From NCBI GenBank assembly GCA_964393875.1, contig CAYMUZ010000246.1, positions 1-18,443 on the forward strand: a stretch of DNA of 18,443 nucleotides. The letters run 5' to 3'. The position numbers and the translations under genes were made by a program. Source of the stretch: JAHFHB01 sp964393875. GTDB taxonomy: Bacteria > Omnitrophota > Omnitrophia > Omnitrophales > Aquincolibacteriaceae. The notes below the pieces were generated by a model. That model saw only the letters and a list, made by a program, of their open reading frames with translations, had not been told where the DNA came from and did no database searches. Position 1 is the first letter of the stretch, and the number at the start of each line of letters is the position of its first letter. Positions 7,417-13,724 of the stretch are shown here, in pieces.

Positions 7417-8455
7417 AGGGGTTCTCCAAAAGATGGCGCACGATTTTTTGATGCGGGGATGGAAACGCATAGTTGGATAAAGAGGCCGGTCTTATCCAGT
7501 GGGTGTGGGCCGAGCGGAGGATTGGCCCCTGCAACGAGGATTCATAAACTTTGAGCGTGACCGAGTATTTGGTAAAGCCATGCTTGAGGGACAGACGGGG
7601 CTTTTGCCCCTTTAAGGAGATAGAAAATTTCTTTTCCAAGGCGGCGGGGGTTTTTGCGAACGGGAACATCCACAGCCCGCCCCAACGGCCTGCAAGCGGT
7701 TGTTTTTGAATCAGGATCTGCCCTTTGGCATCACGCAATAGGAGGGCTGCCGTTTCGAGTTTCTCGATGGCTGCTGCTTTTTTCCTCACCGGAAATTTTT
7801 CAGGTGCGCCGAGTTTTGCGGCAGAACATATTTTCAGAACAGGACAAGTCAAGCAGCTCGGATTCTGGGGCAGGCAGATGGTTGCGCCCAGTTCCATCAT
7901 TGCCTGATTGAAATCGCCGGGATTTTTTTTAGGAACCAGCGTTGCCGCGATCTTCCAGAGCTTCTCGATAGTCTTTGAATTGTCGATATTCTGTGGGATT
8001 GCATAAATTCGTGTCAGGATACGGATGACGTTGCCATCGAGAACGGGCACCTGCTTCCCGAAGGCGATACTGGCGAGGGCTCCGGTGGTGTAGCGGCCGA
8101 TTCCCTTGATTTTAAGCAGTTCCTCAGGATTGTCGGGAATTTTCCCCTCTTGTTCTCTCACAATTTGCTGTGCGGCCAGATGCAGCATTTTGACGCGCCG
8201 GTAATAACCCAACCCCACCCAGAATTTCATCACCGTATCTAACGAGGCATCGGCCAGTGACGATAAAGTGGGAAACTGGGCCATCCACCGCTCATAATAG
8301 GGAATGACGGTCGCCACCTGGGTTTGTTGCAGCATGATCTCCGAAACCCAAATGGCGTAGGGGTTGGATGTGTGCCGCCAGGGAAGGTCGCGGGCATTCT
8401 TTTTATACCAGTTAAGCAGCCACTTTTGGAGGGAATTTATTTTTTTACGGGTCAT
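7397..8455 (-). CDS. mutY: A/G-specific adenine DNA glycosylase MutY
   Basis: Removes adenine mispaired with 8-oxoguanine (or guanine) in base-excision repair. The 352-residue protein has the catalytic-helix motif SEIMLQQTQV with its Glu, and the helix-hairpin-helix LLKIKGIGRYTTGALASIAF followed by VLDGNV with the catalytic Asp. The four cysteines of the [4Fe-4S] cluster appear in C-x6-C-x2-C-x5-C spacing (CLPQNPSCLTCPVLKIC). A C-terminal NUDIX-like 8-oxoG-recognition domain begins near LETAALLLRD and includes GRWGGLWMFPF. Length and motifs are those of a complete MutY. The reading frame extends upstream to a GTG at 8485, but the ATG at 8455 is preferred: it sits just past a good -10 box and starts close to the usual N-terminus (MTRKKINSLQKWLLNWY). 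It is followed with overlap by the ygfZ-like gene. Both are housekeeping genes unrelated to the flanking glycan genes. Confidence 0.96.
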   Translation of the reverse strand: MTRKKINSLQKWLLNWYKKNARDLPWRHTSNPYAIWVSEIMLQQTQVATVIPYYERWMAQFPTLSSLADASLDTVMKFWVGLGYYRRVKMLHLAAQQIVREQEGKIPDNPEELLKIKGIGRYTTGALASIAFGKQVPVLDGNVIRILTRIYAIPQNIDNSKTIEKLWKIAATLVPKKNPGDFNQAMMELGATICLPQNPSCLTCPVLKICSAAKLGAPEKFPVRKKAAAIEKLETAALLLRDAKGQILIQKQPLAGRWGGLWMFPFAKTPAALEKKFSISLKGQKPRLSLKHGFTKYSVTLKVYESSLQGPILRSAHTHWIRPASLSNYAFPSPHQKIVRHLLENPCAFTPA

Positions 8456-8461
8456 GCAGGT

Positions 8462-8490
8462 ATCATAACGGTTTAAAAATTCCACGGCAA
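8462..8490 (-). promoter_or_regulatory. Sigma-70-like promoter of mutY, predicting a leaderless mRNA
   Basis: On the minus strand, TTGCCG (8485-8490) and TATGAT (8462-8467) are separated by exactly 17 bases; they match the consensus at 4/6 and 5/6. Only six bases (ACCTGC) lie between the -10 box and the ATG at 8455, so transcription would begin at or next to the start codon. No Shine-Dalgarno precedes this ATG, which fits a leaderless message. The alternative GTG start at 8485 would lie inside the promoter. Confidence 0.6.
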
Positions 8491-8530
8491 GATCCGTGGC
8501 ATTACTGGCGTTTCGGCGGTATTGCGATGG

Positions 8531-8567
8531 CCATGAAATTCAGAGTTGATTTTTAATATTTTCATGG
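8531..8567. repeat. 8-bp inverted repeat ahead of the decayed ATPase gene
   Basis: CCATGAAA (8531-8538) and TTTCATGG (8560-8567) are perfect inverted copies around a 21-bp AT-rich centre, ending 12 bp before the ATG at 8580. It may be an operator or a chance repeat. It does not resemble the repeats in front of the intact ATPase gene at 4038. Confidence 0.35.
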
Positions 8568-8579
8568 TGCTATTGCCCC

Positions 8580-9520
8580 ATGATCAGCACAGAGGGTATT
8601 GAAAATCATATTCAGAAAGCGCTGCAGAGAAGCCGGGCTGTTGCTTTACTGGGCTCCCGTCAGTGTGGCAAGACTACCTTGGCTAGAAAGGTCGTCGATA
8701 TTCATTCCGCCAATTATTTTGATCTTGAGGATAGCGCCAGCGCCATGGCATTGACGGATGCCAAGTCTGCACTCGCGCCCTTAAAAGGGTTTGTCGTGAT
8801 TGATGAAGTTCAGCGGCAGCCGGAACTTTTTCCAACCTTGCGCGTGCTTTTGGACCGGAAACCTTTGCCGGCCAAGTTTCTTATCCTGGGGAGCGCTTCA
8901 CCTGAACTATTGCGGCAGTCCTCAGAATCGCTGGCGGGGCGGTAAGTATTTGGACATTTTGACTGGAATGTTTATGATTCGACAACTTCAGCCATGGCAT
9001 GCAAACATCAAAAAGAGGCAAGTGAAAACCCCGAAGATCTATGTCCGTGACACCAGCATTCTCCATTCTTTGCTTGGTTTAAAAACAGAATTGGATATTC
9101 TTCGGCACCCTCGATGCGGCGCATCGTGGGTGGGCTATGTGATCGAAGAAGTTATGAGGTCTGTGGAGCCTGACGATATCTATTTCTGGGCGACGCACAA
9201 CGGTGCTCGAGATCGATCTTGTTTTTTTTAAAAGCGGGCGCATGTATGGCGTTGAATGCAAACGCGCTGATGCGCCTGCAATGACACCCTCCCTAAAAAT
9301 AGCTCTTAAGGATTTGGATCTTGAGCGCGTTGCCGTCATCTATCTTGGCGAAAAACGGTACGGGCTTCATCCACAAGTTGATGTGGTTCCCTTCACAATG
9401 ATTGCCAAGGGCATGATGCGCCAAGACCAGCAGCAGAACCCACACCTCCAACCGGATGAGTTCCAACAGGATGCAGAGACGGAAAAACTTAACGATGGCA
9501 GGTTCTCGGTGGGTATTTAA
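8580..9520 (+). pseudogene. Decayed AAA+/DUF4143 ATPase (internal deletion and frameshift)
   Basis: The first 121 residues (8580-8942) form a good AAA_14 N-terminus: Walker A GSRQCGKTT, Walker B FVVIDEVQRQPELF, and LILGSASPELLRQSSESLAGR split across 8877-8942. A TAA then stops the frame at 8943. Family-typical sequence resumes at once in the next frame (8946-9207): YLDILTGMFMIRQLQPWH, then VKTPKIYVRDTSILHSLLGL and FWATHNGA. It shifts frame again near 9208, where one extra base separates NGA from EIDLVFFKSGR. The third piece continues as GVECKRADAP, the nuclease-like E-x-K core. Intact relatives have roughly 380-400 residues. Here the segment between the sensor region and the winged helix, about 150 residues, is missing. 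A deletion plus a 1-base insertion explains all three pieces. The last 30-40 residues before the stop at 9518 do not look like the family. It belongs to a different DUF4143 subgroup from the intact gene at 4038. Confidence 0.85.
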
Positions 9521-9720
9521 AAACTCCTGAATTGGGGCAGGGCACTGAAGGTAGGTCTGCTACTTTTAAAAAATTCTTTGGGCAATGGTGCCGATTTCGG
9601 CGAAATCATTCGGTTTTTCTCCGAAGACAATTTCAAAGAAATCAACGATACCCTGAGGTGATTGTAACATATAATACTCTTTATGAATCAAGTGGTAGGA
9701 ACCCTTAGAGCATCAACCGC

Positions 9721-9888
9721 ATGAGCATAACCGTCGCTGTTGATGTTATTGAGACTGATCAAGAAGGATTGATGCCGCCATTAAAGTCGGATTAGCTGGA
9801 GCGCCTTGAGACGTATGATGTGGATCCCAAAGTGGGCGGGGCCGGCGGTAGGGTGATTCAGTTTTTTGATGGCGCTGAAAAGAAATAG
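9721..9888 (+). pseudogene. Possible relic of an addiction-module antitoxin
   Basis: A frame from ATG 9721 to TAG 9886 is broken by an in-frame TAG at 9793. Around the break the translation reads PPLKSD-stop-LERLETYDVDPKVG. This resembles the C-terminal pattern of small addiction-module component proteins (a run like L-x-x-R-L-x-x-Y-x-x-x-P-x-x-G followed by a Trp-Glu-Glu segment), although the Trp-Glu-Glu segment is not present. TAG for CAG would be a single-base change. The match is short and by eye, so the identification is weak. Confidence 0.28.
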
Positions 9889-10133
9889 CCGCCTTAAAAA
9901 ATTTTCTAAAAATTATTTTGGTATGGGCGACTTGAGGGCAATTTATATCGAGACGATTTCCTGCGATGAATGATTCTGTAGGCTGGAAAACAGACTAAAT
10001 CCGTCCGAAGTTTTTCAAAACAGCTTCAAGTCCTATCAAGAACCGAAAGTAACTTGGCGCAGATTGCCGAGCCGCTTCAGTGTAGGTTTGCTGTACTTCA
10101 GCGCTATAGATTTTTTAGGCGTTTTCTTTTTAT

Positions 10134-10162
10134 TTGGTGTGCGCATATAACTGGAATATAAC
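10134..10162 (+). promoter_or_regulatory. Candidate promoter of the PqqD-MBOAT operon
   Basis: TTGGTG (10134-10139) and TATAAC (10157-10162) are spaced by 17 bases, matching consensus at 3/6 and 5/6. A second ATATAAC copy sits 11 bp upstream of the first (10145-10151). Transcription would start near 10169, leaving a leader of about 50 bases before the GTG at 10218. No better candidate was seen in the preceding relic region. Confidence 0.4.
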
Positions 10163-10205
10163 AGTAGAATTGGGCCGTGTCAAGTGTCAGCGATTCCAAA
10201 AAACA

Positions 10206-10212
10206 AAGGAGG
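10206..10212 (+). promoter_or_regulatory. Strong ribosome binding site for the PqqD-like gene
   Basis: AAGGAGG, with five bases before the GTG at 10218. This sets the start of the PqqD-like protein; the longer frame from 10134 would begin inside the promoter and adds 28 residues without family resemblance. Confidence 0.8.
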
Positions 10213-10217
10213 ATTTC

Positions 10218-10505
10218 GTGCAAGTCAAAAAGAAAAAGAACAATGGATTTATACAGCGAAAGGATCAGGTAGTCTGGAGGTCGTTGAAAGAAAAGGGATT
10301 TCTTTTGGATCTAAAAAGCGGTGCTTATTTTGAGGTTAACTCTTTCGGCTTAACGCTTTGGAAGCTGTTGGATGGAAAGAGAACGGTAGCAGAACTGACT
10401 CTTTTAGCAAGTCGAAGATTCACAATACCTCTGGAAAGAATCCGCGAAGACGTTTACAATTTTATCAACGATCTAAAGCGTAATAAGCTCATTGAGATCG
10501 TCTAA
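10218..10505 (+). CDS. PqqD-like protein (RiPP-recognition-element fold)
   Basis: A 95-residue protein matching the PqqD family. It begins with a lysine-rich tail, then QRKDQVVWRSLKEKGFLLDL (about 13-32), KSGAYFEVNSFGLTLWKLLDG (33-53) and KRTVAELTLLAS, with a C-terminal helix ending NDLKRNKLIEIV. These follow the usual order of three beta-strands (LLDL, AYFEVN) and a helical bundle with the conserved LN/VN-x-x-G-x-x-x-W. In classical pathways PqqD presents a precursor peptide to a radical SAM enzyme. No radical SAM gene or precursor peptide is visible here. Stand-alone PqqD homologues also occur in polysaccharide loci, sometimes with S26-type peptidases, as in this operon (13725). The gene leads a seven-gene unit, 5 bp ahead of the MBOAT gene. 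Its client is unknown. Confidence 0.85.
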   Translation: MQVKKKKNNGFIQRKDQVVWRSLKEKGFLLDLKSGAYFEVNSFGLTLWKLLDGKRTVAELTLLASRRFTIPLERIREDVYNFINDLKRNKLIEIV

Positions 10506-10510
10506 GGCCG

Positions 10511-11950
10511 ATGGTTTTTAATTCGCTGACATTTGCGCTATATTTCGTAGTGACTTATGCCGCTTATTTGTTTCTGCAGAAGCATCACAAGTTTCAGAAT
10601 CGATGGCTTCTTGGGGCCAGCCTTTTTTTCTATGGCTGGTGGGATTGGCGTTTTCTTTTCCTCATGGGTTTTACCATTGGGGTTGATTACTTTATTGCCA
10701 AGGCCATTGCGCACACTGAACTCTCCGGAAAGAGAAAACTCCTGCTGATGTTGAGCGTGGCCAGCAATTTGATTGTTCTCGGATTTTTCAAGTATTTTAA
10801 TTTTTTTATCAACAGCTTCGATCGATTAATGAATCTTTTCGGAGTTTCCGCGCATGGGCCCGTCTTGCATATTATTCTCCAGATAGGCATCTCCTTTTAC
10901 ACCTTTCAGGCTATGAGTTATGTCATTGACGTGTATAGAAAACAACTGAAGCCCGCAGAGAATCTCCTGGATTATGCGGCTTTCATAACCTATTTCCCGC
11001 AGTTGGTGGCTGGCCCCATCGAAAGAGGCATTCACCTGCTTCCACAAATATTAAAACCAAGGATTATAACGCTGGAGGGATTCTACCAAGGCTGTTATCT
11101 GATTTTATGGGGGTTGTTCCAAAAGGTATTTGTCGCTGATAATCTCGCCAAAATTGTTGATCCTGTTTTTGCTTTGCCCGCCACCCCTGACGGTTTGTCC
11201 ATCCTCATTGCCGTGTATGCGTTTGCTTTGCAAATTTATTGCGACTTTTCAGGCTATTCGGACATTGCCAGAGGCCTGGGAAAGTGTATGGGGTTTGATA
11301 TTATGATCAATTTCAATTTGCCGTATTTTTCAACGAATCCGCGGGAATTTTGGGAAAGATGGCACATCAGCCTTTCGATTTGGCTGAGAGATTATCTTTA
11401 TATTCCTCTGGGAGGGAATCAAAAGGGACATCTCATAACTTACCGCAATCTTATCCTGACCATGCTGATGGGCGGACTTTGGCATGGGGCCCGATGGACT
11501 TTTGTGCTCTGGGGCGCTTATCACGGCCTGCTTTTAATCAGCTACCGCATGGCAATGCCTTTTTTAAAGGGAATGCCGGGGCCATCGAATAGGATTTTGG
11601 CGGGCATGTGGTTTTCTATGAAAGTGATCTTTTTTTTTCATCTCCTAGGCTTCGGCTGGCTTTTGTTTAGGGCGCAATCTTTATCACAGGTCACGCAAAT
11701 GCTGCAGACTCTATTTTTCTGTTTTCTGCCCTCGGTTGGTTCGTTATGGCACCAATCGTTGATCCAGCTTCTGTTTTTTTCGGGATTCTTTCTTTTCGTA
11801 CAAGGTTATCAGTATTTCAAAAAGGATTTGCTTGCGGTCACTCAATTGCCGTTTTTGGCAAGGTGGGGATTTTATTATGTGCTGCTATTTGGCATCCTTT
11901 GCTTTGGCGGAATATACCAAAATACGCAGTTCATTTATTTCCAATTTTGA
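10511..11950 (+). CDS. MBOAT-family O-acyltransferase (AlgI-like)
   Basis: A 479-residue polytopic membrane protein that would carry acyl groups, usually acetyl, across the inner membrane for transfer to an extracytoplasmic glycan. The N-terminus MVFNSLTFALYFVV and FYGWWDWRFLFLM are typical of the AlgI/DltB branch. QLVAGPIERG, YCDFSGYSDIARGLG and the conserved FWERWHISLSIWLRDYLYIPLGG (split motif, about 280-302, with His285) follow. The catalytic His325 lies in MGGLWHGARWTFVLWG. About ten or more hydrophobic segments are spread along the chain. The ATG at 10511 lies five bases after the PqqD stop and has a weak AAGG upstream. The next gene encodes the SGNH-like periplasmic partner, the usual arrangement (compare AlgI with AlgJ/AlgX, or DltB with DltD). 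The glycan acceptor is probably made by the downstream glycosyltransferases. Confidence 0.93.
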   Translation: MVFNSLTFALYFVVTYAAYLFLQKHHKFQNRWLLGASLFFYGWWDWRFLFLMGFTIGVDYFIAKAIAHTELSGKRKLLLMLSVASNLIVLGFFKYFNFFINSFDRLMNLFGVSAHGPVLHIILQIGISFYTFQAMSYVIDVYRKQLKPAENLLDYAAFITYFPQLVAGPIERGIHLLPQILKPRIITLEGFYQGCYLILWGLFQKVFVADNLAKIVDPVFALPATPDGLSILIAVYAFALQIYCDFSGYSDIARGLGKCMGFDIMINFNLPYFSTNPREFWERWHISLSIWLRDYLYIPLGGNQKGHLITYRNLILTMLMGGLWHGARWTFVLWGAYHGLLLISYRMAMPFLKGMPGPSNRILAGMWFSMKVIFFFHLLGFGWLLFRAQSLSQVTQMLQTLFFCFLPSVGSLWHQSLIQLLFFSGFFLFVQGYQYFKKDLLAVTQLPFLARWGFYYVLLFGILCFGGIYQNTQFIYFQF

Positions 11951-11962
11951 AGAGCGCGGTTT

Positions 11963-12988
11963 ATGAAAACTCTTTCGACTTCCAATGTGGTAAGGTTTGG
12001 GTTCAAGCTGGGTTTATTTTTGCTGCCCGTTGCGCTCATCGCCGGGACTTTTTTCATCGCGGATCCCTTCAAGGTCCTTTATCGGTATGACAACTTTTAT
12101 GCTGACTCGGATCAGCCGGGTGTCGTCTTGAGCAGGGGCTATGTTTCGGCAGAGATTTTTTTGCGGCAGCGCGAACAATATCGCTACGACTCATTCATCC
12201 TCGGGTCTTCAAGGTCGCTGGCATTTCTGACCGAAGACTGGATAACATATATAGGGGCTTCGACTCCTTTTCACTTCGATGCTTTCGGGGAATCTCTTTT
12301 TGGTGTTTGGGCCACTGTCAAATTTATGGATCGATTGGATACTCCCATCAGGAATGTTTTGTTCATCTTGGATCCGCTTCTATTGAGAAATGTTACAGGG
12401 GCAGAGGGTCTTGTTGTGAAACATCACCCTGATATTTCCGGCCTGCCGAGAGTAAAATTTTATTTCAAGTTTCTTAGAAGGTATCTATCCGAAGGTTTTT
12501 TTATTCGCTATTTGGACTTGAAATTATTTAAAACGTACAGACCGTATATGAAAAAATATATAGGCCCTCACCACTTTTCTTGCGATCCCGTTACGAATGA
12601 TTGCTTGTTGGGGTGGCGGGACGAAATGATTGCTGCGGATCCGGAAAATTATTTTTCAGACAAAGCCCTCTTTTATCCCAGGGATCATTTGGAAAAGCGA
12701 GGCTATGGTGTGATGATTAAAGAAAGACAGCTTTTAATGCTGCGGGAAATCAATGCGGTTTTTAAAAATCACCACACAAATTTTAAAATCGTTATCAGCC
12801 CTTTATACGACCAGCAAAAAATCCATCATAGTGATTTGGAGTCGCTGCGATCTGTGTTTGGAGCTGGCAACGTCTATGATTATTCCGGCGTCAATCCCTT
12901 GACGAGTGACGTTAAAAATTATTACGAGCCCCAGCATTACAGACCGGATGTTGCCAGGGCGATTCTGAGAGAAATTTATGCGGCCTAA
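11963..12988 (+). CDS. Membrane-anchored SGNH-like protein, MBOAT partner
   Basis: A 341-residue protein with one N-terminal hydrophobic segment (about 13-33, FGFKLGLFLLPVALIAGTFF), so most of the chain should face the periplasm. FILGSSRS (78-85) matches the Gly-x-Ser-Arg block I of SGNH/GDSL-type acyl esterases, with Ser83 the likely nucleophile. NYYEPQHYRP near the C-terminus (319-328) places Glu322 and His325 in the position of the usual D-x-x-H; here Asp is replaced by Glu. LFILDPLLL (133-141) fits the central strand. Such proteins accept the acyl group exported by the MBOAT enzyme and finish its transfer to polysaccharide. The gene follows the MBOAT gene by 12 bp, and its stop overlaps the next ATG by 11 bp. 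Overall similarity to characterised partners is low, so the catalytic assignment rests on the two motifs and gene order. Confidence 0.7.
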   Translation: MKTLSTSNVVRFGFKLGLFLLPVALIAGTFFIADPFKVLYRYDNFYADSDQPGVVLSRGYVSAEIFLRQREQYRYDSFILGSSRSLAFLTEDWITYIGASTPFHFDAFGESLFGVWATVKFMDRLDTPIRNVLFILDPLLLRNVTGAEGLVVKHHPDISGLPRVKFYFKFLRRYLSEGFFIRYLDLKLFKTYRPYMKKYIGPHHFSCDPVTNDCLLGWRDEMIAADPENYFSDKALFYPRDHLEKRGYGVMIKERQLLMLREINAVFKNHHTNFKIVISPLYDQQKIHHSDLESLRSVFGAGNVYDYSGVNPLTSDVKNYYEPQHYRPDVARAILREIYAA

Positions 12989-13718
12989 AATTTTTTCAAA
13001 GAAGTCTTCGCGCATTAAGGTTTCTGTGATTATGCCGGCCCGCAATGCTGAAAAATACGTCGATGAAGCGATCGGGTCAGTTCTTAAACAGAGGAGGACT
13101 GTTTTCGAACTTTTGGTAGTCGACGATGCCTCTACGGACGGAACATGGGACCGGATTCAGACCTACAAGCACAGTCCAAAGATACGAGCCTGGCGCTTTC
13201 GAAAACAAAAAGGTGAGGGAGCCGCCCGAAATTATCTGATCGCGCGCGCCAGAGGCCGGTACCTTGCTTTTTGCGATGCCGATGATGTCATGCTTGCCGG
13301 TAATCTGTTTGTTTTGTCGCGCATCCTGGACCGTCATCCGTCCGTAGGGGCTGCTTATGGGGACTTGTATGTGGCGCCGCTCCGGGGCGGTCTTAAAATC
13401 AAGCGGCGGTTTATGCCGGAAAAATCTTGGGATTTGCTGGGCGGCTGTTTCGCCCATGGCGGGACTTTGATTCGGCGGTCTATGATGCGTAAGGCCGGAG
13501 GGTACCGACCGCAATTTAAATTTTTTGGGGACTGTGATCTCTTTTTGCGTCTTTCCGAATTAACGTGCTTTTATCACCATGCCGGAAAACCGCTTTACCG
13601 GCAGAGACAATCCCCTGGGTCACTTTCTGACCAGCCTTTAAAAAAACAACGAGAAACATCTCAAATTCTTTTGCGTGACGCAATTCAAAGGCGCTATGGC
13701 TACAGAACCCAATGGTGA
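12978..13718 (+). CDS. GT2 glycosyltransferase, copy A
   Basis: A 246-residue GT-A fold inverting glycosyltransferase. It opens VSVIMPARNAEKYVDEAI, has the nucleotide-binding VVDDASTDGTWDRI (Asp49-Asp50), GAARNYLIARARGRYLAFCD and the metal-binding D-A-D-D at 100-103. GGTLIRRSMMRKAGGYR and FFGDCDLFLRLSEL (acceptor side and probable catalytic base region) follow. It lacks membrane segments and should act in the cytoplasm. The first 90 or so residues are nearly the same as those of the second GT2 gene at 15266, while the rest is much more divergent. It overlaps the SGNH-like gene by 11 bp and ends 6 bp before the peptidase-GNAT fusion. The sugar is not known. The start has no strong Shine-Dalgarno, consistent with coupling to the preceding gene. 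Confidence 0.9.
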   Translation: MRPKIFSKKSSRIKVSVIMPARNAEKYVDEAIGSVLKQRRTVFELLVVDDASTDGTWDRIQTYKHSPKIRAWRFRKQKGEGAARNYLIARARGRYLAFCDADDVMLAGNLFVLSRILDRHPSVGAAYGDLYVAPLRGGLKIKRRFMPEKSWDLLGGCFAHGGTLIRRSMMRKAGGYRPQFKFFGDCDLFLRLSELTCFYHHAGKPLYRQRQSPGSLSDQPLKKQRETSQILLRDAIQRRYGYRTQW

Positions 13719-13724
13719 GTTGAG

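Larger units (their letters stand above)
9521..10217. other. About 700 bp of relic/intergenic DNA
   Basis: No intact gene was found on either strand. Three things are visible. From 9521 to 9661 the frame of the decayed ATPase's last piece stays open without a start (it includes LGNGADFGEIIRFFSEDNF, then a stop), which looks like an old coding remnant of unknown family. From 9721 to 9888 there is a possible antitoxin relic, listed separately. From about 9890 to 10130 I see only AT-rich, unstructured sequence with many stops. The end (10134-10162) carries the candidate promoter of the PqqD operon. Confidence 0.6.

Noticed and set aside
7417..7470. Upstream ATG for the ygfZ-like gene
   Set aside because: The extra 18 residues are encoded over the end of mutY and do not resemble the family; the GTG at 7416 has a well-placed GGAGA.
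9590..9601. GCCGATTTCGGC hairpin as a terminator
   Set aside because: The loop is too short with five-base arms, there is no T-run, and it falls inside the open remnant frame; probably chance.
10134..10217. Longer start for the PqqD-like protein
   Set aside because: The extra residues overlap the candidate promoter and lack family resemblance; AAGGAGG at 10206 points to the GTG at 10218.
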